This document shows positions 1-8,523 of a DNA stretch of 64,000 nucleotides, piece by piece. Both the position numbers and the translations under genes were made by a program. This stretch comes from Enterovibrio coralii. Its GTDB lineage: Bacteria; Pseudomonadota; Gammaproteobacteria; Enterobacterales; Vibrionaceae. The stretch lies in the NCBI RefSeq assembly GCF_001559595.1, contig NZ_LNTY01000029.1, positions 1 to 64,000 on the forward strand, read 5' to 3'. Under the pieces are notes generated by a model. It was not told the DNA's origin and did not search any database. It saw only the letters and a program-made list of their open reading frames with translations. How positions within the stretch are numbered: the stretch's first letter is position 1; the number at the start of each line of letters is the position of its first letter.

Positions 1-2050
1 CGGCTCAACGGCGTCTGCGGTTTCTTGGACTTCTGCCTGTTGTGAGGCTTTGCGTGCTTTTGCACGCGCTACCGCGGCAGCAACAGCGGCTTTTTTTCGG
101 GTCGCCTTCAGAGGATACGTTTTCTGCTGGCTCTGCGGATTCAGCTTGTTCTGCCTTGCGAGCTTTCGCCCGTGCGATCGCGGCTGCAACGGCCGCTTTT
201 TTCGCATCACCATCATCAGACTCGCTCGCAGGGACCTCAGATTGTTGGGCCGCTTTTTTCGCCTTCGCACGAGCAATTGCCGCGGCAACCGCATCTTTTT
301 TATCAGTCGCACTGTCTGATGCTGATGAGTCTGTTGTCGCGTCTTTCTGCGCTTTACGTTCGCGAGCGAGACGTTTACGTTCTTCGCGAAGCTTGCTCAT
401 CTCGCTGTTGTCTGGCTCTGCATTGCCAGCAGATGCGGCCTCGGCTTGTTTCGCTTTAGCTTTGGCAATCGCTGCTGCAACGGCTGGCTTCATGGCGGTT
501 GCCGCTGAACCTTGTTCGTTCTTCGCTTTTACGCGTGCGATAGCAGCTGCAAGGGCATCACCATCACCAGATTTTTCCATTGCTTTACGGCGGTTTTCTG
601 CGGCTTGCTTATGTCGCGCTTCACGTTCTTTCTTATCGCGTTCTAAACGTGCTTTCTTCGCTTCAAAACGCTCACGAGCGCGCTCAGCAGCTTGATGCTC
701 TGCATCGCGTGTACGAATTTCCGCTTTCGCTTGGCGATAGTATTGAACCAGAGGAATTTCACTCGGACACACATAAGCGCACGCACCACACTCGATACAA
801 TCGAACAGGTTGTATTCTTCACACTTGTCGTAGTTCTGATCCTTCGCGTACCACTGAAGTTGTTGTGGTAACAATGAAGCCGGGCAGGCTTCTGCGCAGC
901 TGCTGCATCGGATACACGCCATTTCGCCGTGGCTTGGCTCAATCTCGCGCTTGCTTGGTACCAGAATACAGTTGGTGACTTTGGTCACCGGAATTTGGGT
1001 GTGTGGGGCTGTAAAGCCCATCATTGGACCGCCAATGATCACGCGTTCCAGTTTTTTGTCAGGCTGGTAGCCATGCTTATCCAACAAGAAGCTTATTGGC
1101 GTGCCGAGCAACGCCCAACGGTTGCTTTGCTCTTTCAGGGTGGTACCCGTTAGCGTCACAACACGTTCGATTAGCGGCTCACCGTCAATCAGTGCACGTT
1201 TAACGGCAAAGGCTGTACCCACGTTTTGCACCATGATGCCAATTGCGGCTGGAATGGCTTTGGTTGGGACTTCTTTACCCGTTACCAGTTTGATCAGTTG
1301 CTTCTCACCACCAGAAGGGTATTTGGTTGGTACAACCTGAACAAGGATACCGTCTTTGCCCATCACCGCAGTTTTCAGTGCTTCAATGGCTTCTGGCTTG
1401 TTATCTTCCAATGCCAGTACAGTCAGCTTTGGATTGACGATGTGCTTGAGAATTTCTGCGCCTTGAACAATTTCGTCCGCGCGCTCTTGCATCAGGCGAT
1501 CATCAGCCGTGATGTAAGGTTCACACTCGGCACCGTTCAAAATCAAAATTTCGGTACGGTTATGACCCGTTTGCAGTTTGCGCGCAGCCGGGAAACCCGC
1601 ACCGCCCATGCCTGCAATACCCATGAGTCGAATATGATCGATAAGATCTTCAGGCGACTTGCTGAGGTAATCGTTGATCGATAACTTTTCTGCCCATGTG
1701 TCTTCAAAATCTGGACGAATAACGATGCAGTTATCCGTTAAGCCTGATGGGTGAGCAATGGTGCGCGCTTCAATGGCAACCACTTCGCCAGAGGTCGGCG
1801 CATGCACAGGACACGCTTGCAGCGCATCTGATTTTGTCAGTGGCTGGCCTTTCAACACCTTGTCGCCAACGGCGACCAAAAGCTGTCCCGTTGTACCTAT
1901 GTGCTGCTTCAGTGGCAGTACAATCTCGGCAGGAATTGCAGCGGGTTGAATCGCCTTCTGATTAGATTGGCGTTTGTTCTCAGGTGGATGAACACCACCG
2001 TGGAAATCCCAGATCTGACCGTGTTTAATTTGTTCGATAAGGGTGATCAT
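1..2050 (-). CDS. rnfC: RnfC, ion-translocating electron transport complex subunit C (partial, frameshifted)
   Basis: Peripheral iron-sulfur subunit of the Rnf complex, which couples NADH:ferredoxin electron transfer to ion pumping across the inner membrane; RnfC carries the NADH/FMN-binding core. Seen: a glycine-rich [12 protein letters not shown] segment near residue 150, and two 4Fe-4S cysteine clusters ([12 protein letters not shown] and [12 protein letters not shown]) near residues 380-425. A long Ala/Lys/Arg-rich tail follows, with recurring [16 protein letters not shown] units, common in vibrio RnfC. The start overlaps the rnfB stop by four bases. At 91-97 a run of seven T (A on the coding strand) shifts the frame: with six bases the fifth repeat unit reads through ([16 protein letters not shown]) and the gene runs off the left edge. 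As given, the ORF stops at position 5 with a non-homologous Cys/Arg tail. Family assignment is certain; the C-terminus is not visible. Confidence 0.93.
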
Positions 2051-2631
2051 GCTTGTTTCACCCCGGAAGTTTCATGGTCGGTCACTTGCACAACAGGGAT
2101 CTGGTTAAGTTGCCATTTCCATGTATCTGGCGTTGTTTGAACTGGGATCATCTCAATACAATCTGTCGGACACGGCGCGACACAAAGGTCACAACCGGTA
2201 CATTCATCTTTCAATACGGTATGAATGGCCTTGGTACTACCAATGATGGCGTCTACAGGGCACGCCTGAATACACTTGGTACAACCAATACAGTCGTCTT
2301 CACGAATAAACGCGACGGTTTTCGCGCTCTTTTCTTGGTCGTGAGCAGACTCTGTAGCTTCCACTCCCATCAGGTCTGCGAGTTTTTCGATCGTCGCTTG
2401 ACCACCTGGAGGACACTTGTTGATTGCATCACCATTGGCGATGGCTTCTGCATATGGACGGCAGCCTGGGTAGCCACACTGGCCACATTGGGTTTGTGGC
2501 AAAATCGCATCGACTTGGTCGACAATTGGGTCGGCTTCCACTTTAAAGCGGATAGACGCAAAACCTAACAACACGCCAAATACGGCAGCCAATATGGCTA
2601 TAGCTGCGACCGCAATTAGAATTCCGCTCAT
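2047..2631 (-). CDS. rnfB: RnfB, electron transport complex subunit B
   Basis: Ferredoxin-like subunit of the Rnf complex, anchored to the inner membrane by an N-terminal helix ([19 protein letters not shown]). It relays electrons between RnfC and the membrane subunits. Seen: a CxxCGYPGC four-iron cluster motif near residue 50, then two ferredoxin-type motifs, [12 protein letters not shown] and [12 protein letters not shown], each followed by a distal Cys-Pro. Length 194 aa is normal for the family. It sits inside a tight operon: its ATG overlaps the rnfA stop (TAATG) and its stop overlaps the rnfC start (ATGA), consistent with translational coupling. No anomaly seen. Confidence 0.96.
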   Translation of the reverse strand: MSGILIAVAAIAILAAVFGVLLGFASIRFKVEADPIVDQVDAILPQTQCGQCGYPGCRPYAEAIANGDAINKCPPGGQATIEKLADLMGVEATESAHDQEKSAKTVAFIREDDCIGCTKCIQACPVDAIIGSTKAIHTVLKDECTGCDLCVAPCPTDCIEMIPVQTTPDTWKWQLNQIPVVQVTDHETSGVKQA

Positions 2632-3212
2632 TACAGTTTCACCAATCCAGTAAAGCCCATAAATGCCAGAGACATCAGGCCTGCAGTGATCATCGCAATG
2701 GATGCGCCTTTAAAAGGTTGAGGCACATCTGCTGCGGCAATGCGCTCACGCATCGCGGCGAATAGGATCAATACCAGTGAGAAGCCCGCAGCTGCGCCAA
2801 ATCCATAGATGATGGATTGAATGAAATTGTGTTGTTCATTGATGTTTAGCAGTGCGACACCCAACACCGCACAGTTGGTGGTGATGAGAGGTAAAAAGAT
2901 ACCTAACAGTCGATACAGCGTAGGGCTGGTTTTGTGTACGACCATTTCGGTGAATTGAACGACCACTGCGATGACAAGAATAAAGGCTAGGGTACGTAAA
3001 TAACCCAAGCCTAAAGGTGCCAAAATATAGGTTTCAACGAGGTAAGCACTTACCGATGCAAGGGTAAGCACGAATGTTGTCGCCAGTCCCATGCCAATCG
3101 CCGTTTCAAGCTTTTTAGACACACCCATAAACGGGCAGAGTCCAAGAAACTTCACTAAAACGAAGTTGTTGACGAGGACGGTACCGACGAGAAGCAATAA
3201 ATACTCAGTCAT
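2631..3212 (-). CDS. rnfA: RnfA, electron transport complex membrane subunit A
   Basis: Integral inner-membrane subunit of the Rnf complex with six predicted hydrophobic segments, homologous to NqrE. The conserved [14 protein letters not shown] stretch carries the membrane-face Cys, and a second conserved region ([13 protein letters not shown]) lies in the second half, reflecting the internal repeat of this family. The chosen start is the ATG at 3212 ([16 protein letters not shown], 193 aa), which matches the family N-terminus; an ATG nine bases upstream is possible but adds atypical residues. First gene of the rnfA-B-C run on the minus strand; the promoter should lie in 3213-3400 but no convincing -35/-10 pair was picked. 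Confidence 0.96.
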   Translation of the reverse strand: MTEYLLLLVGTVLVNNFVLVKFLGLCPFMGVSKKLETAIGMGLATTFVLTLASVSAYLVETYILAPLGLGYLRTLAFILVIAVVVQFTEMVVHKTSPTLYRLLGIFLPLITTNCAVLGVALLNINEQHNFIQSIIYGFGAAAGFSLVLILFAAMRERIAAADVPQPFKGASIAMITAGLMSLAFMGFTGLVKL

Positions 3213-3401
3213 GCCATTCAATATTATTTTAAAGAGATCTTTGTATTATCGGCGTTTGAGGCGGGTATAACAACAGATAGCAGGAAGGGTTTTTCACTAA
3301 TTTTGCAACAGTGTATGCAAATTAGCCGATTTTGAATTCGGTGTCACAGGACATCAAACAGGCGGTAACATCTTCATTCCGAGGATGTATATGGCAGATA
3401 A

Positions 3402-3428
3402 CAAAAAACCCAGCTAGATGCTGGGTTT
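3402..3428 (-). terminator. Terminator of the tRNA-Asn array
   Basis: Inverted repeat CCCAGC/GCTGGG (3409-3414 and 3420-3425) extended by AAA/TTT, loop of five. Read on the minus strand it is followed by a run of six T, just downstream of the last tRNA-Asn copy. Confidence 0.85.
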
Positions 3429-3435
3429 CGAAAAG

Positions 3436-3511
3436 TGGCTCCCCCTGCAAGACTTGAACTTGCGACATACGGATTAACAGTCCGCCGTTCTACCGACTGA
3501 ACTAAGGGGGA
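3436..3511 (-). tRNA. tRNA-Asn (GTT), copy distal to the promoter
   Basis: 76 bases including encoded CCA. The minus strand reads TCCCCCTTAGTTCAG at the 5' end, anticodon loop CTGTTAA with GTT anticodon, TTCAAGT T-loop and GGGGGAGCCA 3' end. The acceptor stem pairs fully. Sequence is identical to the three other intact copies. Confidence 0.97.
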
Positions 3512-3552
3512 ACAGATTTTGTTGATTCACCGCCTTGGCGATGTATCGAAAG

Positions 3553-3628
3553 TGGCTCCCCCTGCAAGACTTGAACTTGCGACATACGGATTAACAGTCC
3601 GCCGTTCTACCGACTGAACTAAGGGGGA
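3553..3628 (-). tRNA. tRNA-Asn (GTT)
   Basis: Identical 76-base tRNA-Asn copy with GTT anticodon and encoded CCA. The 41-base spacer to the preceding copy resembles the spacers elsewhere in the array (shared GATTCACCGCC..GGCGATGTATCG core), so the unit has been duplicated with its spacer. Confidence 0.97.
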
Positions 3629-3699
3629 ACAGATTTTGTTGATTCACCGCCGTGGCGATGTATCGTCGTGACTCGTTCTTAAAACCAATCACTGAAAAG

Positions 3700-3775
3700 T
3701 GGCTCCCCCTGCAAGACTTGAACTTGCGACATACGGATTAACAGTCCGCCGTTCTACCGACTGAACTAAGGGGGA
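3700..3775 (-). tRNA. tRNA-Asn (GTT)
   Basis: Identical 76-base tRNA-Asn copy with GTT anticodon and encoded CCA. The spacer on its left (3629-3699) is longer and joins two spacer types: the GATTCACCGCC type and a CTCGTTCTTA-AACCAATCAC type. Confidence 0.97.
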
Positions 3776-3815
3776 ACAGATTTTATGATTCACCGCCGTG
3801 GCGATGTATCGAAAG

Positions 3816-3888
3816 TGGCTTGCCCTGTATGACTTAACGGGGCCGCCTAGGCTTGCGACATATCGCGTAGCGACATTCTCAAGCGGAT
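3816..3888 (-). pseudogene. Decayed tRNA-Asn copy in the array
   Basis: Where a fifth tRNA would sit, the sequence keeps TGGCTtGCCCTGtAtGACTT at its left end (about 16 of 20 bases as in the tRNA-Asn 3' part) and the CTTGCGACATA block, but the anticodon arm, D arm and 5' acceptor strand are scrambled. It is flanked by the same two spacer types seen in the array. It cannot fold as a tRNA; I infer a degenerated copy. Confidence 0.6.
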
Positions 3889-3918
3889 GACTCGTTCTTA
3901 GAACCAATCACCGAAAAG

Positions 3919-3994
3919 TGGCTCCCCCTGCAAGACTTGAACTTGCGACATACGGATTAACAGTCCGCCGTTCTACCGACTGAACTAAGGGGGA
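3919..3994 (-). tRNA. tRNA-Asn (GTT), promoter-proximal copy
   Basis: Identical 76-base tRNA-Asn copy with GTT anticodon and encoded CCA, first in the transcript. Its 5' end is about 12 bases downstream of the start site predicted from the promoter at 4014-4042. Confidence 0.97.
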
Positions 3995-4013
3995 ATCTCT
4001 CAAAGCGGAGCGA

Positions 4014-4042
4014 ATCTTAGCTATCGTCTTTCAGGCTGTCAA
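4014..4042 (-). promoter_or_regulatory. Sigma-70 promoter of the tRNA-Asn array
   Basis: On the minus strand TTGACA (4037-4042) and TAAGAT (4014-4019) are separated by exactly 17 bases, followed by a GC-containing discriminator, as expected for a strong stringently controlled stable-RNA promoter. Confidence 0.85.
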
Positions 4043-4657
4043 CCATTGAAATAGCACGAAATGCGGATTTTAAATCATCCGTTTAAAGTGCGATCAAATT
4101 TGGTTTCTTTTTTGCGCTACTGGCTAAATATGAGGCGAAAGTGGCTCTGGATCTCCGTGCTTTTGCCGTTTTTTGTATTTCTGCGCTTCGTCACAAGACA
4201 GCGACTGTCAAAAGCCGTATTTCATCGCCATCGACTTAGATTGGTCAAAGAGTGACCAGTGCTTCGTGTTGCTTCGGAATTTCAGCGCATTCTAGCGGTT
4301 TATATCACGCGATTTTGGGGCTTTAACTTTGTGATGGAGGTCTCATTGAGCGAAATGATGTGTATTCGGTCGATTAGATGGACATTTTTTCAAAATTGAA
4401 TTGACTTTTACAAAGCCTTTCAGGGTTTGAGGTTCACAATGTTACCCACAAAATCTGTGGATAAGTGTGTTAATCAACAATTTTGGATCCTTAAATTGGA
4501 AGAATATTCACCGAATTAATTGGGATTTCCTCAGTTTACTCATGCAAATTTTGTTTTTTATGCCACTGCCAGTGGTAAATCATAAGAACATCCGGTTTTG
4601 TCGAACGATGATTGCGAATCGTCCGTAAATAAGACAAGCTGAAAAAAGGACAACTTA
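4043..4657. other. Intergenic region upstream of the aldolase gene
   Basis: 615 bases without a convincing gene; a 64-codon frame from 4061 lacks a ribosome binding site and family likeness. Seen: two DnaA-box-like 9-mers in inverted orientation (TTACCCACA 4442-4450, TGTGGATAA 4456-4464), a perfect CCACTG-C-CAGTGG palindrome at 4563-4575, and an ACGAT/ATCGT inverted pair at 4605-4622. The last two lie within 100 bases of the aldolase start and could be operators; this is inference. Confidence 0.5.
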
Positions 4658-5440
4658 TTGAGGATGGATCCCGTGATTGAATTACCTAACACGTCGCTGA
4701 AAGGCAAAGTCTCGCCTGAAGAATGGGAGCGACGCGTCGATTTGGCAGCTTGCTACCGTTTAGTGGCTCACATGGGTTGGGATGACCTTATCTACACGCA
4801 CATTTCATTGCGTATTCCCAACACAGATACCTACCTTGTTAACGCATTTGGTGTTGCGTTCGATGAAGTGACTGCATCAAATCTGGTTAAGGTAGATCTC
4901 GATGGCAATATCCTCGACGACACGCCTTTCTCTATTAACCCAGCTGGTTTCACTATTCACAGTGCAATCCATGAAGTCCGCGAAGATGCACATTGCGTGA
5001 TTCATTTACACACCAATGAAACCATCGCTGTGGCGAGTCAAAAAGAAGGGCTCAAACCATTGAGTCAGTACTCCATGTTTTCTTTGGCATCGCTTTCTTA
5101 TCATGGCTATGAAGGGTTAGCGGTTAATGATGATGAAAGAAAACGCCTTCAGGATGATCTCGGTACAACCAATCATATGTTGTTGGTGAACCACGGCGGC
5201 TTGACGTTGGGGCCAACGGTGAGTGATGCATTTATGCGCTTTTACGACATGCAACGAGCCTGTGAAGTGCAGTTGATGATGCAAGCGGCAGGGCAGGATG
5301 TCATTCCTGTGCCTCAAAGCATTCAAGATAATATTTATGCTCAGGCAAATGTGGTGCATTCAGGCAGTACGGGGGGGCAAAAGGCATGGCCTTCGCTGTT
5401 AAGAAAAGCATGGCGTCTAGACCCGAGTTTTATGGAATAG
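4658..5440 (+). CDS. Class II aldolase/adducin family protein
   Basis: Zinc-dependent aldolase fold of the AraD/FucA family, which cleaves or rearranges keto-sugars or keto-acids in the cytoplasm. Seen: the metal-binding HLHTNE stretch near residue 115 and a third histidine in LLVNHGGLTLG near residue 175; length 260 aa is standard. The start is either TTG 4658 (AAGGA seven bases upstream) or ATG 4664; both give the same mature core. 81 bases separate it from the dehydratase on the same strand, so the two are probably co-transcribed. In the context of a dehydratase, a lactonase-like amidohydrolase and an SDR dehydrogenase I infer cleavage of a 2-keto-3-deoxy sugar acid; the actual substrate is unknown. 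Some family members are decarboxylases or isomerases. Confidence 0.85.
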   Translation: MRMDPVIELPNTSLKGKVSPEEWERRVDLAACYRLVAHMGWDDLIYTHISLRIPNTDTYLVNAFGVAFDEVTASNLVKVDLDGNILDDTPFSINPAGFTIHSAIHEVREDAHCVIHLHTNETIAVASQKEGLKPLSQYSMFSLASLSYHGYEGLAVNDDERKRLQDDLGTTNHMLLVNHGGLTLGPTVSDAFMRFYDMQRACEVQLMMQAAGQDVIPVPQSIQDNIYAQANVVHSGSTGGQKAWPSLLRKAWRLDPSFME

Positions 5441-5521
5441 ATGGCTTTTACGGAATATAGGTTTACGGAATTAAAGAGGGGCGGTTAGCCCACTTAATAA
5501 AAGACGAAATGGAGAACAAGG

Positions 5522-6697
5522 ATGAAAGTCACGTCGGTTGAAGTTTTCGACATTCATTGCCCAGAGCGACCACCATGGAATCCGGTGTTTGTTCGTATTC
5601 ACACGGATGAGGGAATAAGCGGTGTCGGCGAAGCGGGATTGGCCTATGACCTTGGCCACAGTGCCGCAGCCAATATGATCAAAGAAATGGCGGAAGCCTT
5701 CTTGATTGGTCATGACCCGTTCCAAACGGAAATGCTGTGGTCACGCATGTTGCGTGAGAGCTTCTGGGGGTTAGGCGGCGGACCGGTCGTCTACGCGGCA
5801 ATGAGTGCTATTGATACGGCGCTTTGGGACATTAAAGGTAAAGCACTTGGCCTACCTGTCTACCAACTGCTTGGTGGCAAAGTGAATGACAAGCTGCGTA
5901 CTTATGCATCTCAGCTTCAATTTGACTGGGATAAAGAGTTTAAAGCCCTGTCTCAACCAGAAGAGTATGCAGAAGCCGCACTCAAAGCGATTGCCGAAGG
6001 TTATGATGCTGTCAAAGTCGACCCGATCATGTACGACAAAGACGGTAACACTTACTACGAGCGTACTAAGATCATCTCTCGTGCAGAAATGAAGCTTTAC
6101 CGTGCACGTATGAGAGCGATCCGCGAAGCGGTGGGCGATGAAGTGGACATCATTTTTGAATGCCACAGTCTGCCGGGTGCGACCTCGGCCATTCAGCTTG
6201 GCGAGATCGCAGAAGAGTTTGACTGCATGTATTATGAAGAGCCAGTGAATTACCTCAACCATTCTCTGCACAAGAAAGTGGCTGAACGCGTGAACGTGCC
6301 GATTGCGGGGGGCGAACGCTTGTATAACCGTTGGGGTGTCAGACCGTATCTTGAAGATCAAAGCGTCGATGTCTTGCAGCCAGACATTGGTTTGTGTGGC
6401 GGCTTTACAGAAACCAAGAAAGTCTGTGACTATGCAGACATCTTCGACGTGCGTATTCAGGCGCACGTCTGTGGTGGTCCTGTTGCGACAGCAGCATCAC
6501 TGCACTTGGAAACAGCGATCCCTAACTTCCTGATCCACGAGCATCACACCTATGCGATCAAATCGTGGAACCGTGAATTGTGTATTCAAGACCCGCAACC
6601 CGTAAATGGCTTCTTTGAAGTGTCAGAGGCTCCGGGTATCGGTATTGAACTGAATGATGATGTGGTGATGCGCTCACCGCGTATCGTCGTGAAATAA
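5522..6697 (+). CDS. Enolase-superfamily sugar-acid dehydratase (mandelate racemase/muconate lactonizing family)
   Basis: Predicted Mg-dependent acid-sugar dehydratase: abstracts the proton alpha to a carboxylate and eliminates water to give a 2-keto-3-deoxy acid. Seen in order: N-terminal capping domain; KVDP at the second barrel strand (general base position); metal ligands in FECHS, YEEPVN and GGERLYNR; then QPDIGLCGG and AHVCGGPVAT, which place the Asp/His pair at the end of the barrel. 391 aa is normal for the family. The HEHH stretch near residue 335 is a feature I cannot assign. RspA, D-galactonate and mannonate dehydratases are the nearest remembered relatives, but I do not claim a substrate. 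GGAG-type ribosome binding site (ATGGAGAACAAGG) before ATG 5522. It follows the aldolase and ends at a shared terminator. Confidence 0.88.
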   Translation: MKVTSVEVFDIHCPERPPWNPVFVRIHTDEGISGVGEAGLAYDLGHSAAANMIKEMAEAFLIGHDPFQTEMLWSRMLRESFWGLGGGPVVYAAMSAIDTALWDIKGKALGLPVYQLLGGKVNDKLRTYASQLQFDWDKEFKALSQPEEYAEAALKAIAEGYDAVKVDPIMYDKDGNTYYERTKIISRAEMKLYRARMRAIREAVGDEVDIIFECHSLPGATSAIQLGEIAEEFDCMYYEEPVNYLNHSLHKKVAERVNVPIAGGERLYNRWGVRPYLEDQSVDVLQPDIGLCGGFTETKKVCDYADIFDVRIQAHVCGGPVATAASLHLETAIPNFLIHEHHTYAIKSWNRELCIQDPQPVNGFFEVSEAPGIGIELNDDVVMRSPRIVVK

Positions 6698-6718
6698 ACG
6701 GCAGCGAATAAACAAATA

Positions 6719-6748
6719 AGAGAGCCCGCATATCGCGGGCTCTTCTTT
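6719..6748. terminator. Bidirectional terminator between convergent sugar-acid genes
   Basis: AGAGCCCGC/GCGGGCTCT inverted repeat with short ATAT loop, T-rich on the plus side (TCTTT) and preceded by AATAAG on the other. It lies between the dehydratase (plus) and the amidohydrolase (minus). Confidence 0.8.
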
Positions 6749-6794
6749 ATAGAAGTACTTCTATATGGGTACTGTTATTTAAGTACTCAGTTAT

Positions 6795-7640
6795 TCAGAA
6801 ACCGTAGCACTGCGTTGCGTTATCCACACAAAGCTTTTTCAGTAAATCGTCACTGAAAGGCATAGTGAGATAGTCATTCCACAAGGCGGCATAAGAGGTT
6901 CGGAACAAGGTCAGTGGAAAGTTGCTTGCCATCATGACGCGGTGACCGCCAAAAGAGTGAACAAGTGTAGAGACGTGTCTGACAACGTCAGTCATCGGAT
7001 AGTGGCGGTCACTCATCTCCCAGCCAGATGCCTTCACCCAAAGGTTGTCGCATTGCGCGAGTCGCTGAATATTCAGCTGCCAGTCATTGCTGGCTGCGGC
7101 TGGCGGGAACCCTGCGTGGTTGAGGACGAAACGAAGTGCGGAATGCTTAGCTGCAGTATTTATAAACACCTCGACAGTTCGGCTGTCTTTGGCGTCAAAC
7201 TGTGCCTCGAAAATCAGGGAATGGCTTGCCAAGACCGCTAAGTTATTCTGAACGGAGGCCAGCTTTAACAAATGCTCAGCGTCGTCATCCAAGATGTGAC
7301 GCACGCCAACCACACTGCGATACGACCGCAGTTTATTGATGAGAGCTATAAACGCATCTTTGTCGAGTGTGAGGTCAACACAAGCGATACTTTTGAAGGG
7401 AAGGGCGCACGTGGACTCTAACCATTCAATTTCGCGCCAAGGCTGCTCGTTATCAAACCCCGCTTCAACGTGGACAAACCCCGCCAGCTGAAGAGGCACG
7501 TCGAGTTGCAAATCGTGTTCATGAAAGTCACGACAGATGACGTGCTTGTCCGGCCAATGCGGCGCATTGGCCGGTTTTAGCCAACCATAATTCCCTTCGT
7601 TGAGAGAAAACAAATGAAGATGCGGGTCGATAATCTGCAT
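6795..7640 (-). CDS. Amidohydrolase-family lactonase-like hydrolase
   Basis: TIM-barrel metal-dependent hydrolase of the amidohydrolase-2 type, the group that includes L-fuconolactonase and related sugar lactonases. Seen: the N-terminal DPHLHLF (HxH metal motif), a second histidine in FVLNHAGFP near residue 180, and ASNFPLT near residue 243 where the family has its catalytic Asp region (here Asn rather than the usual Asp in SDWP/SNFP-type motifs). 281 aa is typical. It starts three bases after the SDR stop, so it is translated from the same transcript. I infer hydrolysis of the lactone produced by the SDR; decarboxylase activity is the main alternative for this superfamily. Confidence 0.8.
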   Translation of the reverse strand: MQIIDPHLHLFSLNEGNYGWLKPANAPHWPDKHVICRDFHEHDLQLDVPLQLAGFVHVEAGFDNEQPWREIEWLESTCALPFKSIACVDLTLDKDAFIALINKLRSYRSVVGVRHILDDDAEHLLKLASVQNNLAVLASHSLIFEAQFDAKDSRTVEVFINTAAKHSALRFVLNHAGFPPAAASNDWQLNIQRLAQCDNLWVKASGWEMSDRHYPMTDVVRHVSTLVHSFGGHRVMMASNFPLTLFRTSYAALWNDYLTMPFSDDLLKKLCVDNATQCYGF

Positions 7641-7643
7641 AAA

Positions 7644-8372
7644 TTATTGCGCCGTGTAGCCGCCATCTACCGCGTGAAGTCCGCCAGTCATGAAACTCGC
7701 TTTATCACTGGCAAGGAAAACCACCAAGTTGGCCACTTCTTCTGGTTGCGCGATGCGACCCAAAGGTTGCAACGCACCTTCTTCTTTATGGATTTCGGCT
7801 TTATCTGCACCGGAGCGTTCGCAGTAGGCGTCTATTGCTTTGTGGTAGAGTGGTGTTTCTGTCGTGCCTGCGCAAACAGCATTGGCGCGAATGTTGTACT
7901 TGGCGTAATCCAGTGCCGTGGTTTTTGCCATAGAAGCAATGGCATGCTTACTCAGGTTGTACGCGAACGAGTTTTGTTTGCCGATGGTGCATTGGTCTGA
8001 ACCCAACAGCACGATGCTTCCTTTGTTCGCCGCTTTCATTGCAGGAAGACAGGCGCGAATCGCGTAGTAGGCACCTTTCACGTTGATACTGAAGACGCGG
8101 TCTAAGTCAGCTTCAGAGGTGTTTTCAATCGTTGAGCTAAAGTGAATGCCTGCATTACAAACCAGCGCGTCAATTTGTGCTTCTTTTTCCATGACATTTT
8201 CAACGGCATTCTGAACAGCGTTTGCGTCAGTGACATCACAGGCAAGCCAATGGCCTTTTGGTCCTTGTTGAATATCTAGGCTGTAAACGGTGTAACCCTC
8301 AGCAAGAAAACCTTCGACGACGGCGAGGCCAATACCTGCTGAACCACCTGTTACCAAAGCGACCTTTTTCAT
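7644..8372 (-). CDS. SDR-family NAD(P)-dependent oxidoreductase
   Basis: Classical short-chain dehydrogenase, 242 aa. Seen: nucleotide-binding TGGSAGIG at residues 8-15, CNAG at 72-75, active-site Ser125 and Tyr138-x3-Lys142 (YNLSK), and a C-terminal MTGGLHAVDGGY. The ATG at 8372 (MKKVALVTGG) is chosen because it has a GAGAG element upstream and leaves a standard Rossmann start; a 32-codon upstream extension in frame is not conserved-looking. First gene of a two-gene operon with the amidohydrolase. By context it would oxidise a free sugar to its lactone, as L-fucose or L-rhamnose 1-dehydrogenases do; substrate not deducible. Confidence 0.87.
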   Translation of the reverse strand: MKKVALVTGGSAGIGLAVVEGFLAEGYTVYSLDIQQGPKGHWLACDVTDANAVQNAVENVMEKEAQIDALVCNAGIHFSSTIENTSEADLDRVFSINVKGAYYAIRACLPAMKAANKGSIVLLGSDQCTIGKQNSFAYNLSKHAIASMAKTTALDYAKYNIRANAVCAGTTETPLYHKAIDAYCERSGADKAEIHKEEGALQPLGRIAQPEEVANLVVFLASDKASFMTGGLHAVDGGYTAQ

Positions 8373-8523
8373 GTTAACTCTCAACGTTATGCGGCTGGCA
8401 AATTTCTGCAACCCGCTGTAAGGAATGTTATTGCTGCTGATGATGGTGTTCGGAAAACCATAAGTCAATCATACAAAACCTCGAACCCATTTCTATACTT
8501 AGTGCTTGCACAGGGAGATCCTT

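Noticed and set aside
42..695. Long plus-strand ORF opposite the rnfC tail
   Set aside because: It is the antisense shadow of the Ala/Lys repeat region; composition (Ala/Ser/Arg) follows from the opposite strand's codons.
3436..3994. CRISPR-like repeat spacing
   Set aside because: The repeats are tRNA-Asn genes of 76 bases with irregular spacers; not a CRISPR array.
4061..4255. 64-codon ORF upstream of the aldolase
   Set aside because: No ribosome binding site, no family features, Arg/Phe/Leu composition typical of chance frames.
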